Positions 11,749-21,765 are shown, counted from the stretch's first letter. The stretch: DNA of 64,000 nt from Shewanella yunxiaonensis (GCF_018223345.1 NZ_CP073587.1:2639001-2703000), one strand, 5' to 3'. The notes: a model not told the origin generated them from the sequence alone. Program-made: numbers and translations.

Positions 11749-13317
11749 TTAAACTGATGGCGTAGGTTTATCCTGGGCTTCTGCGCTGGCCTCGGTATCA
11801 GTACTGGCGGGTGACACACTAGCGCCTTCGGTAGGAATCGCAGCGTCAACAGCTGCCGCATTAGTTGACGCATTGGCTTCCGCGCCATTAACTTCTGCAG
11901 CCTTAGCCGCCAACGATTGTTGTAACAGCGCAGAATACAGTGGACTGCCGCCAAGTGCTTGCGCGATGAAGGTCGCGCCCAGACAAGTTGCCAATAATGG
12001 CAGGATCAACTGGTAGTTATCCGTCATTTCAACCACCAACACAATTCCCGTTACCGGTGCGCGCACCGTCGCGGCAAACAACGCGCCCATGCCAGCCACG
12101 GCATACACACCAGGTTCAGCAACTAAATCAGGGAACAAACCCGCTGCAATAATGCCATAAGCCAGCCCTAGCAAGGTGCCCAATGCCAGCATAGGGGCAA
12201 ATACACCACCCGGTGCAGCCGACGCAAAACAGCCAATGGTGGCCAGCACTCGGAGACCAAATAGAATCACCAGAACCACCCAGGCCATCGGTTCCCGCAC
12301 AAAAGTGGTGATCAGCGCAATCCCCCCCCCGGCCATATCAGGCACATATAACTGGAAGAACGCAAACACACCACCAAATAGTGCTCCGGTAATCGTTACT
12401 TTCAACAACCGGTTATTGTGATAGCGCTTAAACGCTGCGGTGGCCTTTAAAATCCAACGGTTAAAGTAGATGCCGACGATACCGAAGATGATCCCCAGGG
12501 CTAAAAATAACCATAGGGAGGCCAGAGGCGGTACCTTAAAGGTGGGAATATCCATCACCGCTTCTTGACCGCGGAAGTATCGTAATACAATGGTTGCGGT
12601 AAGTGTTGCCAGAGTGATGCATTTAAACGAAGTGAAGTTGTAGCGAAACTGTGGTCGCATCTCTTCCACAATAAATAATATGCCTGCCAACGGCGCATTA
12701 AACGCCGCCGCCAGACCAGCCGCCGCACCGGATGCCGTCAACACATGGGGTGCGTACTGAAAACGTTTAGCCGCTTCAGCACACATGCGCCCTACCGCCC
12801 CACCGATCTGCACGGAAGGGCCTTCGCGTCCTAACACCATGCCAGAACTGATAGTGCAAACCCCGGCAATGAATTTAACCGGTAACACTCGCCACCAACG
12901 GATATCATGCAATCCGTCTAAGGCGCCCTCAACATGAGGAATACCACTGCCTGACGTTTCTGGTGCAATACGCGCTGTCATCCAGAAACCTAAGGCGGAA
13001 ATAACAGCACCGGCAAGAATGACTAAAATTGCGGTAATCCAGGCTGGCAATCCTAAATAATCAAAATAATGGATGCGGTAATCCGTCATAAAATGAATGG
13101 CAATTTCAAACATGGACACAATTAAACCTGCAATTGCCCCCACCAGCGCTGACAATGCCAGTAACACCAGATAATCCGGATGAGTGGTAAAATAGTTAGA
13201 ACTAAGACGTAGTCTTAGTTGGGTCCCCGGGTGAAAATGAAAGTCTGGAAACTTGGGCATCTGATTGGGTACTTTAACGGTTAGTGAAATTGCCGGAAAC
13301 GTGGCTTTCGCTGTCAT
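11749..13317 (-). CDS. clcA: ClC-family H+/Cl- exchange transporter
   Basis: 522 aa. The chloride-binding loops of the ClC family are all present: GSGIPHVEGAL, GREGPSVQIGG (containing the gating Glu) and GGVFAPMLALG, plus the proton-path Glu in FIVEEMRPQ. E. coli ClcA is 473 aa; the excess is a C-terminal Ala/Thr/Ser-rich tail of about 50 residues with no predicted structure. Probable role: 2Cl-/H+ antiport in acid or osmotic stress. The Gly-Gly-Gly at 12322-12330 is encoded by nine consecutive G. Divergent from pyrB; the start (ATG 13317 or a downstream ATG reading MPKFPDF) is not certain. Confidence 0.92.
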   Translation of the reverse strand: MTAKATFPAISLTVKVPNQMPKFPDFHFHPGTQLRLRLSSNYFTTHPDYLVLLALSALVGAIAGLIVSMFEIAIHFMTDYRIHYFDYLGLPAWITAILVILAGAVISALGFWMTARIAPETSGSGIPHVEGALDGLHDIRWWRVLPVKFIAGVCTISSGMVLGREGPSVQIGGAVGRMCAEAAKRFQYAPHVLTASGAAAGLAAAFNAPLAGILFIVEEMRPQFRYNFTSFKCITLATLTATIVLRYFRGQEAVMDIPTFKVPPLASLWLFLALGIIFGIVGIYFNRWILKATAAFKRYHNNRLLKVTITGALFGGVFAFFQLYVPDMAGGGIALITTFVREPMAWVVLVILFGLRVLATIGCFASAAPGGVFAPMLALGTLLGLAYGIIAAGLFPDLVAEPGVYAVAGMGALFAATVRAPVTGIVLVVEMTDNYQLILPLLATCLGATFIAQALGGSPLYSALLQQSLAAKAAEVNGAEANASTNAAAVDAAIPTEGASVSPASTDTEASAEAQDKPTPSV

Positions 13318-13369
13318 TTAGCAGCGGGCTAATGCTATGACATACTGCCGCATTTCTCCATGTTTTTTA

Positions 13370-13387
13370 AGAATACATTAGTATTCT
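13370..13387. repeat. Perfect inverted repeat upstream of clcA
   Basis: AGAATAC-ATTA-GTATTCT, 7-bp arms with a 4-base spacer, 53 bp upstream of the clcA start. Possible regulator-binding site; nothing identifies the protein. Confidence 0.5.
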
Positions 13388-13390
13388 GTG

Positions 13391-13405
13391 GTATGTGCAA
13401 CATAC
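13391..13405. repeat. Second perfect inverted repeat upstream of clcA
   Basis: GTATGT-GCA-ACATAC, 6-bp arms, separated from the previous repeat by only 3 bases. A tandem operator is possible, but the identity of any binding protein is unknown. Confidence 0.45.
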
Positions 13406-13583
13406 TCAGGCCCAGCCGCTGTTATATTTGGTCCACAGCCATCAGCAAAACCCTTGGCAATGTCGCGTCAAAGACCATTTGCTGGAAAATATTGCCGATG
13501 AGCCTAATAGCAAAATCGCCGTTATTATCTGGGTATCTTTCTGTAATTTTCAGAGACAGATCATTTTATTGATTAGGGGCATC

Positions 13584-13592
13584 TGTTATAGT
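13584..13592 (+). promoter_or_regulatory. Possible extended -10 promoter of pyrB
   Basis: TGT-TATAGT (TGn plus a 5/6 -10 hexamer) 68 bases before the pyrB ATG. No good -35 element is seen at 16-18 bp, as is common for extended -10 promoters. Confidence 0.4.
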
Positions 13593-13660
13593 TTCGCCTC
13601 AGCCAAACACCCTCTAACCATTGTGTCTTTAACGACACACCCTACACGGAAACAAGGCTG

Positions 13661-14680
13661 ATGAACCAATTCCAGGGATCACACATCCTGTCTGTAAACC
13701 AGTTAGATCTGGATGCCATTCAAACCATTTTTGAAGTTGCTAAACGTATGACGCCATATGCATTGCGGGAAAAGCGTACCCGTGTGCTGGATGGAGCGAT
13801 TCTGGGCAACCTGTTTTTTGAACCCAGTACTCGTACTCGTGTCAGCTTTGGCTGCGCCTTCGACCTGCTTGGTGGGCGTGTAGCTGAAACCGTTGGTATG
13901 GCTAACTCATCCTTATCTAAAGGCGAATCGCTGTACGATACAGCCCGGGTGCTGTCCAGCTACTCCGATGTGATTGCCATGCGTCACCCGCAGTCATTTT
14001 CAGTGAAAGAGTTTGCTGAAGGTTCGCGCGTACCAGTGATTAATGGCGGTGATGGCTCCAACGAACATCCAACGCAAGCACTGCTGGATCTGTTCACCAT
14101 CAAAAAAGAGTTGAACAGTAATGGCCTGACCATTGATGGCATGCACATTGCGATGGTAGGCGATCTAAAATTTGGCCGCACAGTGCACTCACTGTCGCGT
14201 TTGCTGTGCATGTACAAAAACATCAGCTTTACGCTGATTTCACCAAAAGAACTGGCGATGCCAGACTCTGTGATCGCCGACATTGAAAATGCCGGGCATC
14301 GCGTCACAATTACCGATCAATTGGAAGGTAATTTACATGATGCTGATATTCTGTATCTGACACGGATCCAGGAAGAGCGCTTCCCGTCTCAGGACGAAGC
14401 CGATAAGTATCGTGGTAAATTCCGTTTGAACAGTGCCATCTATACCAAAAACTGTAAGTCCAATACCGTTATCATGCATCCGCTGCCTCGCGATTCCCGT
14501 GCGCAGGCAAATGAACTGGATAACGACCTCAACAATCATCCCTATCTGGCGATCTTCCGTCAGGCAGACAATGGCTTGTTGATCCGTATGGCGCTGTTCG
14601 CCCTGACACTCGGAGTTGCCGATCAACTGGAAAAATATGAGTGTCCGGTTAACTGGTATTCACGTAAGGCCGACAGATAA
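13661..14680 (+). CDS. pyrB: Aspartate carbamoyltransferase catalytic chain
   Basis: 339 aa; forms carbamoyl-aspartate in pyrimidine synthesis. The carbamoyl-phosphate loop (FFEPSTRTRVSF), the HPTQALLDLF block and the HPLPR motif are present. It is longer than E. coli PyrB (311 aa), by a C-terminal extension (QLEKYECPVNWYSRKADR) and small insertions, as in the Shewanella-type enzymes that work without a PyrI subunit; no pyrI follows. The 27-base gap to hemL suggests co-transcription. Confidence 0.93.
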   Translation: MNQFQGSHILSVNQLDLDAIQTIFEVAKRMTPYALREKRTRVLDGAILGNLFFEPSTRTRVSFGCAFDLLGGRVAETVGMANSSLSKGESLYDTARVLSSYSDVIAMRHPQSFSVKEFAEGSRVPVINGGDGSNEHPTQALLDLFTIKKELNSNGLTIDGMHIAMVGDLKFGRTVHSLSRLLCMYKNISFTLISPKELAMPDSVIADIENAGHRVTITDQLEGNLHDADILYLTRIQEERFPSQDEADKYRGKFRLNSAIYTKNCKSNTVIMHPLPRDSRAQANELDNDLNNHPYLAIFRQADNGLLIRMALFALTLGVADQLEKYECPVNWYSRKADR

Positions 14681-14707
14681 GTCGGCTATCAACTGTAAGG
14701 AAATGAT

Positions 14708-15991
14708 ATGACCCGTTCTGAAGACCTGTTTGAACAGGCCAAGCAAACTATTCCCGGCGGTGTTAACTCACCGGTGCGCGCCTTCAACGGCGTTGGCGGC
14801 ACCCCACTGTTTATCGACAAAGCCGACGGTGCATATATCTATGACGCGGACGCAAAGGCTTATGTGGATTATGTGGGCTCATGGGGACCGATGATTCTGG
14901 GTCACAATCATCCCAAGATCCGTGAAGCGGTATTGAATGCTGTGGCAAATGGTCTGTCTTTCGGTGCCCCAACTGCACTGGAAGTGGAAATGGCGCAGAA
15001 AGTCCGTGAAATGGTGCCATCCATTGAACAAGTACGTATGGTGAGTTCAGGCACCGAAGCTACCATGAGCGCTATTCGTCTGGCGCGTGGTTTTACCAAA
15101 CGCGACAAAATCCTCAAATTTGAAGGATGTTACCATGGCCATGCGGATTGCCTGCTGGTAAAAGCCGGATCTGGCGCGCTGACGATGGGCCAGCCAAGTT
15201 CCCCTGGTATCCCAGAGGACTTTGCCAAGCATACGCTGACTGCCGAGTACAATAATCTCGATTCAGTAAAAGCCTTGTTTGAACAGTACCCAGATGAAAT
15301 CGCCTGTATCATCGTTGAACCCGTTGCCGGGAACATGAACTGCGTACCACCACAGCCCGGCTTCCTGCAAGGATTGCGTGCTATCTGTGATGACTACCAA
15401 GCACTGTTGATCATCGATGAAGTGATGACAGGTTTCCGCGTCTCCAAAGGCGGCGCCCAAGGCTATTATGGCGTGACACCCGATCTCACCACTTTGGGTA
15501 AAGTGATTGGTGGTGGTATGCCCGTTGGTGCGTTCGGCGGTCGTAAAGATGTGATGCAATACATTGCGCCAACCGGGCCGGTTTATCAGGCAGGCACGCT
15601 TTCTGGTAACCCCATAGCAATGAGTGCCGGACTGGCGCAACTGGAAGCGCTATGTGAACCAGGGATCTACGAAGCGCTGGCAGCAAAGACCAAACGTGTC
15701 GCCGAAGGCATCAAGGCGGCAGCGGCCAAACACGGTATTGCGATGGCTGTTAACTACGTCGGTGGCATGTTCGGCCTTTTCTTCACCGATGCTCCCGAAG
15801 TGACTAACTTCGCTCAAGTTACCAAATGCAATGTTGAACAGTTCAAAGTGTTCTATCACGGCATGCTGAATGAAGGTGTGTACCTGGCACCTAGTGCGTT
15901 CGAGGCAGGTTTCTTGTCGTTGGCTCACGGCGAAACAGAGATTGAAGCGACCTTGGCAGCGGCAGACAAAGTGTTTGCCAGCATGAAATAA
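14708..15991 (+). CDS. hemL: Glutamate-1-semialdehyde 2,1-aminomutase
   Basis: 427 aa PLP enzyme of the C5 tetrapyrrole pathway, producing 5-aminolevulinate. Family blocks: [10 protein letters not shown] at the N terminus, [33 protein letters not shown] and the PLP-lysine segment [18 protein letters not shown]. Length matches the E. coli enzyme. RBS AAGGAAATG ends just before ATG. A terminator follows 20 bases after the stop. Confidence 0.96.
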   Translation: MTRSEDLFEQAKQTIPGGVNSPVRAFNGVGGTPLFIDKADGAYIYDADAKAYVDYVGSWGPMILGHNHPKIREAVLNAVANGLSFGAPTALEVEMAQKVREMVPSIEQVRMVSSGTEATMSAIRLARGFTKRDKILKFEGCYHGHADCLLVKAGSGALTMGQPSSPGIPEDFAKHTLTAEYNNLDSVKALFEQYPDEIACIIVEPVAGNMNCVPPQPGFLQGLRAICDDYQALLIIDEVMTGFRVSKGGAQGYYGVTPDLTTLGKVIGGGMPVGAFGGRKDVMQYIAPTGPVYQAGTLSGNPIAMSAGLAQLEALCEPGIYEALAAKTKRVAEGIKAAAAKHGIAMAVNYVGGMFGLFFTDAPEVTNFAQVTKCNVEQFKVFYHGMLNEGVYLAPSAFEAGFLSLAHGETEIEATLAAADKVFASMK

Positions 15992-16010
15992 GTCGGTATC
16001 TACATCAAAA

Positions 16011-16035
16011 ACGGGACCTTGTGTCCCGTTTTTTA
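16011..16035 (+). terminator. Rho-independent terminator of hemL
   Basis: ACGGGAC-CTTGT-GTCCCGT hairpin followed by TTTTTATT. Confidence 0.9.
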
Positions 16036-16312
16036 TTGCCCTTCAAACTCGGGGGGTTATCAACACGGCAATAACGTTTGAGTCGTAGCACCAACACATA
16101 CAACGACGCCAACGCTACAGCATATAACAGCCGAAATAGTCAATACCACCCCGACTAAGGTCCCATCAATTCAAGGGCTTTAGCGCATTGCATCAAGATT
16201 GATGATGTGGTCAGATCTGTGCGCTTTATCACATAAACCTTAATTGAAGCTTGATGGTTAGCTCCCAGGCAGTTTCGAGCTTAAGCGTCATGATTTCTGG
16301 CGGGAATAGCTC

Positions 16313-17560
16313 ATGCTGCATACTTTTTTGCTTATTCTGGCAGTGCTGGCACTGCTCAGTATCATTTTTGAAGAAGTCACCCACATCAACAAAGCTAAAA
16401 CCACCCTGTTTTTGGGTTGTATCTCCTGGATAGCCTTGTTTATTGCTGCTGGCGACAGCGGTCATCAAAAATTGATGCAGGGCCGACTGTCTGAAAACCT
16501 GTTAGACATTGCCACGCTCTGGCTATTTTTGATGTCGACCATGACTTTCGTTGCTTACCTCAATGCAAAAGGGATGATCCAGATTATCGTAGGAAAGCTG
16601 TTTCCAAAGCAGATAACGGTGCGGATGTTGATGCTCCAGGTAGCACTGTTCTCGCTGGGCCTGTCCGCCATCTGTGATAATGTCACGGCAACCTTGGTAT
16701 CACTTGGACTGTTGACGACCTTTCAGCTCGACAGTCATCTCAAACAGCGGATGGCCGTATTAATTATTTTTGCGGTTAACTCTGGTGGGGTTTCATTAAT
16801 TACTGGCGATGTCACAACACTGATGATCTTCCTCAGTGGTCATGTCCATATGGCCGATTTATTGTTGTTAGTGCTTCCGGCAGCGACAGCCGTCATTATA
16901 TTAGCAACGCTGTTCTCACTAAATGCCAAAGGTACAGTTACCGCACGCCCGGCAAAGCAGGATTATGAAACCGTTGATTTGATCATTGGATTGATATTCA
17001 TCAGTACCATCATCCTGACCATGGTGCTCAATATTCTGTTTAGTATTCCTCCGGTACTCACTTTTTTAACCGGCCTGTCAGTGATGTTTCTGGTAGGAAA
17101 GACAGTGCATACTGATACCGAAGAGATCCGTATTCTGGAGTATATTCGACAGGTGGAATATGACACGCTGCTGTTTTTCCTTGGCATATTACTTTTAGTG
17201 GGAATGCTGAAAGAGATTGGTGTATTGGATCAACTGGCACAAGTGTATGCAGCACATAATCCCGATATTGCCAACTTTGTCACCGGAATGGGGTCATCAT
17301 TGTTAGATAACGTGCCATTGACCGCAGCACTGCTGAAAGCCGACCCACAACTGCAGCTTTCCGGCTGGTTAGGACTCACCTATTCGGTAGGTGTTGGTGG
17401 TTCACTCCTCGTGATTGGCTCAGCTTCCGGTATTGTTGCCATGAGTAAGGTTAAGGAGCTGACGTTCGTCTCCTACCTGAAATATGTACCACCGCTAATG
17501 TTGTCCTACTGTATCGGTTATGGACTCACATTGTGGTTAGGACACACCCTTAACCAATGA
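16313..17560 (+). CDS. nhaD: Na+/H+ antiporter NhaD
   Basis: 415 aa, 11-12 predicted membrane helices. Ion transporter-superfamily features typical of NhaD are visible: FEEVTHINKAKTTLFLG near the N terminus, LSAICDNVTATLVSLGLL, NSGGVSLITGDVTTLMIF and the late SSLLDNVPLTAALL and GVGGSLLVIGSASG. NhaD exports Na+ or Li+ in exchange for protons in marine and alkaliphilic bacteria. The 275 bp upstream contain no gene; a short palindrome CATCAA-GA-TTGATG lies at 16191-16204. RBS GGCGGGAAT about 9 bases before ATG. Confidence 0.9.
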   Translation: MLHTFLLILAVLALLSIIFEEVTHINKAKTTLFLGCISWIALFIAAGDSGHQKLMQGRLSENLLDIATLWLFLMSTMTFVAYLNAKGMIQIIVGKLFPKQITVRMLMLQVALFSLGLSAICDNVTATLVSLGLLTTFQLDSHLKQRMAVLIIFAVNSGGVSLITGDVTTLMIFLSGHVHMADLLLLVLPAATAVIILATLFSLNAKGTVTARPAKQDYETVDLIIGLIFISTIILTMVLNILFSIPPVLTFLTGLSVMFLVGKTVHTDTEEIRILEYIRQVEYDTLLFFLGILLLVGMLKEIGVLDQLAQVYAAHNPDIANFVTGMGSSLLDNVPLTAALLKADPQLQLSGWLGLTYSVGVGGSLLVIGSASGIVAMSKVKELTFVSYLKYVPPLMLSYCIGYGLTLWLGHTLNQ

Positions 17561-17562
17561 CA

Positions 17563-17600
17563 GTAATAACTAAGGCACCCACGGGTGCCTTAGTTATTAC
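17563..17600. terminator. Bidirectional terminator between nhaD and gspB
   Basis: An 18-bp perfect inverted repeat (arms 17563-17580 and 17583-17600, two bases between) made of GTAATAACTAAGGCACCC and its complement, lying between convergent genes. The A/T-rich outer ends supply T-rich tails on both strands. Confidence 0.85.
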
Positions 17601-17608
17601 CAAAATGG

Positions 17609-18559
17609 CTAAATCGCCGGAACCTTAAATCGCGTTCCCTGGATTTCTAGCACCACATCCTGAGGGCGGATTTCAATGATCGTGAGTTTGCCTTTAATCT
17701 TGTCGCCTTGCTGCAACTCTTTACCATCCACGTTAAGCCAACGTTTAGCCGGATCTGTCGCGTACATATGCGCGGTAATATTAAACTCAGGGACTTGTAA
17801 TTGCAGACTCGCCGGTAAGTTACCATAGGATGGATACTGCAACTGGGCAGGCGGCTCCATTGGCTTGAGCTCATCCGGCAGGGCAGCGGGCTTATCGATA
17901 GCATTGCGCCGCTCAACTTCGCTCAATGCGGCCTGAAATTTGGCGATCAACGCTTGTTGATCATCCGTGGCAGGTTGCGGTTGATCTTCAATACCACTTT
18001 CATCTGCCGCTGTCTGCACCGCTCCTTTCAATTCCTTCAGCGCCTGCAAACCGCGTTGATTCGGTTGAGCCCCCAAGATGATGGGTTCATTACCTTCGTC
18101 GGCATCATTATGAGCAGTCGTTGCCGGACTTTCGGTTTGGCTTTGAGTTTGGGGCTGAGTCTGAGGTTGAGTCCCGACATTAACGTCAGAGGCTTCCGGC
18201 GGCGAGGACTCAACAGTTGTCCTAACTTGTGGTGCTGGCAATGGCTGCGCAATCGGCAAAGCTGCCCTGCCCGCCATTCTGACGCTTGGTTCAGTTTTTA
18301 CCGGTTCAGATTGTGCAACTTTCACCGCAGGCTCTGATTTTGGGATGACTGCCGCTAGCGGCTGGGGCGGAACATGCCATTGCTGCCAACCGTATGCCAT
18401 CGCACCGCCAGCAACGAGGGCAGCAACTACCACTAATGCCGGTTTCCAAGGCAATGAACGCGGCGCTTCCTGAGGCATTCGCGGTGCCAATACCGGATCC
18501 AATGCGTCGTCTAACTGTTGCTGTTTCGCCCGGGTAACTGCATCCAATAAAATTGACAT
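17609..18559 (-). CDS. gspB: Type II secretion system assembly protein GspB
   Basis: 316 aa. Cytoplasmic N terminus (MSILLDAVTRAKQQQ), one membrane helix (about 40-60, PALVVVAALVAGGAMAY), a long Pro/Gln/Thr-rich periplasmic linker with TQPQ repeats, and a C-terminal T2SSB domain (LQVPEFNITAHMYA, then RWLNVDGKELQQGDKI, ending in RFKVPAI). With GspA it opens the peptidoglycan so the GspD secretin can assemble. Its start overlaps the gspA stop by one base (TGATG). The two genes stand apart from the main gsp operon, which is not in this window. Confidence 0.9.
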   Translation of the reverse strand: MSILLDAVTRAKQQQLDDALDPVLAPRMPQEAPRSLPWKPALVVVAALVAGGAMAYGWQQWHVPPQPLAAVIPKSEPAVKVAQSEPVKTEPSVRMAGRAALPIAQPLPAPQVRTTVESSPPEASDVNVGTQPQTQPQTQSQTESPATTAHNDADEGNEPIILGAQPNQRGLQALKELKGAVQTAADESGIEDQPQPATDDQQALIAKFQAALSEVERRNAIDKPAALPDELKPMEPPAQLQYPSYGNLPASLQLQVPEFNITAHMYATDPAKRWLNVDGKELQQGDKIKGKLTIIEIRPQDVVLEIQGTRFKVPAI

Positions 18560-20178
18560 CAGCGAATTTCCTCACTCTGCAGCACCGGACCGGAAAGATG
18601 CTGGTAAATACTCAGCTGTGTCAACGTTGCCAGGGAGGCCACGCCTTCCTGCGGTAACCCATGAGTTTGCTGGAACGCTTTTAACTCCTGCTCAAGTTCA
18701 GTGTCAAAATAACTCATTACCCGAGACTGGCGCTTTCCTGTTTTGGCTAAAGCATCCTCAAGCCATTGGACTTTGGTCAGGCTGGAGGATGCAGTGATCG
18801 GTTGCTGCGCTGCTGCTGTTGGCTGCCATAAAACTTCGTACATGCCACTGAAGTGTTGTTCAAACCATTCTTTCGTCACCCAGAACTGTTGTTCATCGAG
18901 TTGCAGTAATAATTGATCTGAACTGCTGGATACCAGGGTGCCATAAAACAATTTTCCGGCTTCATCAGTCAAATAAACCACGGCCGGATAATTCAACGCC
19001 AGCAATGCAGCCAGATTCCCCTGTTGTTGATAACAAGCCAGTCCTAATTGGCTGGCCGACTGGCATGCTGACACGCCCGCGTAGGGTGCTTTATTCCAAA
19101 GTCCAAATAATGAGGCGAAAGCCGTGTCGATATTACGGCTCTGATCAATAGCGGTCGTCAGCACTGTTGCAGTCAGGTCTTCCTTTTTAGCCGGTGCATC
19201 AGGTAACTTTGGTGTTATCTCAATCGGTTGGCTGCTTGCTGTGGTGGTATGTTCCGAAGCCTGCGCTAAGTTAAATCCTTGGTAGTAATTCAGCCCATAA
19301 TAACCGCCACCAAATGCAAGAACCAACGCCGTTAATGCCGAAACCGGCAACCACCAGTTACGCTGCTTAGGTAAGTCCCCCAGCACTTCCGCCGCGGCAG
19401 CATTCACCATCCTACGATCTATCGGCGTTTTTGACTGGCCGTAACCCGCCATCAGCGCTCGTTCACAAAGCAAGTTAATAATACGAGGGATACCGCCGCT
19501 AAAACGATGCAGTGCCCGAATAGCGCCTTTATTGAACAATGGCTCCATTCGACCAGCAACCTGCAATCGGTGTTGCACATATAACCCCACCTCCTGCTCT
19601 GTCAGCGGCAATAGGTGATAACGTGCGGTAATACGCTGTGCAAGCTGGCGTAATTCCTGACGTTTCAGCAACTGCTGTAATTCTGGCTGGCCGATAAGGA
19701 TCACCTGTAACAACTTCTTGGTGTCGGTTTCCAGATTGGTCAACAGCCGCAGTTGTTCCAGTACTTCCGGACGTAAATGCTGCGCTTCATCAATAATCAT
19801 CACGGTATTTCTGCCCGCTTGATGATTGTTAAGCAGAAAACCACTGATGAGATCCGTCAGCTGTTTCAGGGAGGGCGACTCGCCGTAATGAATCCCCAGC
19901 TCATCACACAAGGTTGCTAGCAGTTCTGCCTCCGTCAGCGATGGATTCAGAATAAACGCGGTGTCGGTATTCTCAGGCAACTGCCGCAATAGACACCGAG
20001 AAACTGTCGTTTTGCCTGTACCTACTTCGCCAGTCAGCAGCACAAAACCACCGGTTTCGCCCAGACCATATTTGAGGTGTGCTAACGCTTCCCGATGACG
20101 ATCACTTAAAAACAGGTAAGTGGGGTTAGGAGCAATGGAAAACGGGTTATCACTCAGTCCGTAAAACGCCTTGTACAT
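18559..20178 (-). CDS. gspA: Type II secretion ATPase GspA/ExeA
   Basis: 539 aa from the ATG at 20178 (MYKAFYGLSDNPFS, the usual start of the family); the frame continues open to 20286 but that extension overlaps cca promoter DNA. AAA-type ATPase with Walker A GEVGTGKTT and Walker B VMIIDEAQHL, an ExeA-type winged region, one membrane helix (near 285-305, LPVSALTALVLAFGGGYYG), and a periplasmic part ending in a peptidoglycan-binding PG_binding_1 motif (ELEQELKAFQQTHGLPQEG). It partners GspB in secretin assembly. Divergent from cca with 160 bp between. Confidence 0.92.
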   Translation of the reverse strand: MYKAFYGLSDNPFSIAPNPTYLFLSDRHREALAHLKYGLGETGGFVLLTGEVGTGKTTVSRCLLRQLPENTDTAFILNPSLTEAELLATLCDELGIHYGESPSLKQLTDLISGFLLNNHQAGRNTVMIIDEAQHLRPEVLEQLRLLTNLETDTKKLLQVILIGQPELQQLLKRQELRQLAQRITARYHLLPLTEQEVGLYVQHRLQVAGRMEPLFNKGAIRALHRFSGGIPRIINLLCERALMAGYGQSKTPIDRRMVNAAAAEVLGDLPKQRNWWLPVSALTALVLAFGGGYYGLNYYQGFNLAQASEHTTTASSQPIEITPKLPDAPAKKEDLTATVLTTAIDQSRNIDTAFASLFGLWNKAPYAGVSACQSASQLGLACYQQQGNLAALLALNYPAVVYLTDEAGKLFYGTLVSSSSDQLLLQLDEQQFWVTKEWFEQHFSGMYEVLWQPTAAAQQPITASSSLTKVQWLEDALAKTGKRQSRVMSYFDTELEQELKAFQQTHGLPQEGVASLATLTQLSIYQHLSGPVLQSEEIR

Positions 20179-20338
20179 GAGCTCGGCAATCCTTGGTTGA
20201 AAGAGACAGTTCAGTTTAAGACAAGGGCAGTGATTGTCAAAACCCCCTAACATGAATTGTGTGATCATCCGAGAAGTCCACAGCATACGCCGGCCGTGTT
20301 ATTCTGTTCACATCCATTCGATTAAGGATTTAAGGCAA

Positions 20339-21583
20339 GTGCAGATATATCTGGTTGGCGGTGCGGTGCGTGACCAATTATTAGGTTTGGAAATCAAAGA
20401 CAGGGATCATGTCGTTGTTGGCGCAACAGAGCAGCAAATGCTGGAGTTGGGCTATCGACAAGTGGGTAAAGATTTCCCGGTGTTTCTGCACCCCAAAACA
20501 CAAGAAGAATATGCGTTGGCACGTACCGAACGAAAAACCGGCCGTGGCTATGGCGGTTTCAGTTGCTATGCCAGTCCAGATGTCACGCTGGAGCAGGATC
20601 TGTTACGACGCGACCTGACCATTAATGCCATGGCACTTGACGATGATGGTCATTTATACGATCCCTTCAACGGTGAGCGGGATCTGCAACAGAAGCTATT
20701 GCGCCATGTCTCGCCAGCGTTTATCGAGGATCCGCTACGGGTGCTGAGAGTGGCCAGATTTGCCGCCCGCTACGCACCGCTTGGATTCAAAGTTGCCGAT
20801 GAGACATTAGCACTGATGCAACAGATTGCTGCCAGTGGTGAGCTGCAAGCGTTAACGGCCGAACGCGTATGGCAGGAACTGGAAAAGGTGCTGCAATGCG
20901 ATGAACCCCAAGTGTTTTTTGAGGTGTTACGTGCCAGCCAGTCACTACAGCCATTAATGCCAGAACTGGATGCACTGTTTGGTATCCCACAACCAGCGAA
21001 ATGGCATCCTGAAATTGACACCGGCATTCACACTATGATGGCACTGAAACAAGCGGCCAGACTGACCAGCGATACTCAAGTGCGCTTTGCCACGCTGGTA
21101 CATGACTTGGGGAAAGCACTTACCCCCAAAGAACTGCTGCCCAAACATCATGGTCACGGGCAACGGGGACTGGTTCCGATTCGCCAATTATGTGAACGCT
21201 TGAGAATTCCGGCTGAATACCGGGACCTTGCCTTGCTGGCAAGCGACCAACACCAGAACATTCATATTCTGGAGGAGCTGAGAGCCGAAACCATACTAAA
21301 ACTGTTTGATAAAGCCGACTTCTGGCGCAAACCCGCCAGATTAAGACAGCTTGCGTTAATTTGTCAGGCTGATGCAACCGGACGCCTAGGATTAGAGCAA
21401 CAAAAATATCCTCAGGCACAGTTGCTGCAACAGTTGTTTGATGCTGCAGTAGCAGTAAATGTGCAGCCAATTATCGACGCTGGGTACCAAGGACAAGCAA
21501 TACGACAACAACTTAACCTGCAGCGACTGGAACAAATCAGGCTTGTTAAAGAGAAGCATGCAAAAAGTAACCCCATTTGTTAG
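20339..21583 (+). CDS. cca: Multifunctional CCA tRNA nucleotidyltransferase
   Basis: 414 aa from GTG 20339, selected because TTAAGG lies 4 bases upstream and the protein then begins [16 protein letters not shown] as in the family; the frame upstream to 20234 is not homologous. Adds or repairs the 3' CCA of tRNAs. Metal-binding DRD (near residue 21) and nucleotide motifs of the class II polymerase fold come first, followed by a C-terminal HD phosphohydrolase domain ([14 protein letters not shown]). Length equals that of E. coli Cca (412 aa). Confidence 0.95.
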   Translation: MQIYLVGGAVRDQLLGLEIKDRDHVVVGATEQQMLELGYRQVGKDFPVFLHPKTQEEYALARTERKTGRGYGGFSCYASPDVTLEQDLLRRDLTINAMALDDDGHLYDPFNGERDLQQKLLRHVSPAFIEDPLRVLRVARFAARYAPLGFKVADETLALMQQIAASGELQALTAERVWQELEKVLQCDEPQVFFEVLRASQSLQPLMPELDALFGIPQPAKWHPEIDTGIHTMMALKQAARLTSDTQVRFATLVHDLGKALTPKELLPKHHGHGQRGLVPIRQLCERLRIPAEYRDLALLASDQHQNIHILEELRAETILKLFDKADFWRKPARLRQLALICQADATGRLGLEQQKYPQAQLLQQLFDAAVAVNVQPIIDAGYQGQAIRQQLNLQRLEQIRLVKEKHAKSNPIC

Positions 21584-21691
21584 CAATTTCGTATAGAAAT
21601 CCAGAATTTGCCCCTGAAACTTGCATTTCTGATCATATCGGATAAGGTAAAAGGACTTTTTGTTAATACCCATAGCAAATTAATTTGGCTA

Positions 21692-21700
21692 TGAGATAAT
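21692..21700 (+). promoter_or_regulatory. Extended -10 promoter of the lipoprotein gene
   Basis: TGA-GATAAT 66 bases upstream of the ATG. The -35 region is poor (ATAGCA), so recognition would rest on the extended -10. The leader contains AAAAGGGAT as RBS. Confidence 0.45.
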
Positions 21701-21765
21701 AAGCACGAATCGGTTGAGCATCAGCCGAACGACTAAAAACCAAACCTTCAAAAGGGATTTCTTCA

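Larger units (their letters stand above)
13318..13660. other. Divergent clcA-pyrB intergenic region
   Basis: 343 bp without a convincing gene. It contains two adjacent perfect inverted repeats, 13370-13387 and 13391-13405 (listed separately), and a pyrB promoter candidate at 13584-13592. No pyrL-like leader peptide with a U-rich attenuator was seen; the sequence before pyrB has GTGTCTTTAACGACACACC, a short hairpin at 13623-13641, without a T-run. Confidence 0.5.

Noticed and set aside
13395..13661. Leader peptide/attenuator for pyrB
   Set aside because: No pyrimidine-rich codon run followed by a T-tract hairpin; only a short hairpin without T-run.
20179..20338. Long N termini of GspA (to 20286) and Cca (from 20234) as coding
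   Set aside because: The two divergent frames overlap each other there, neither resembles the family, and better starts with RBS exist.
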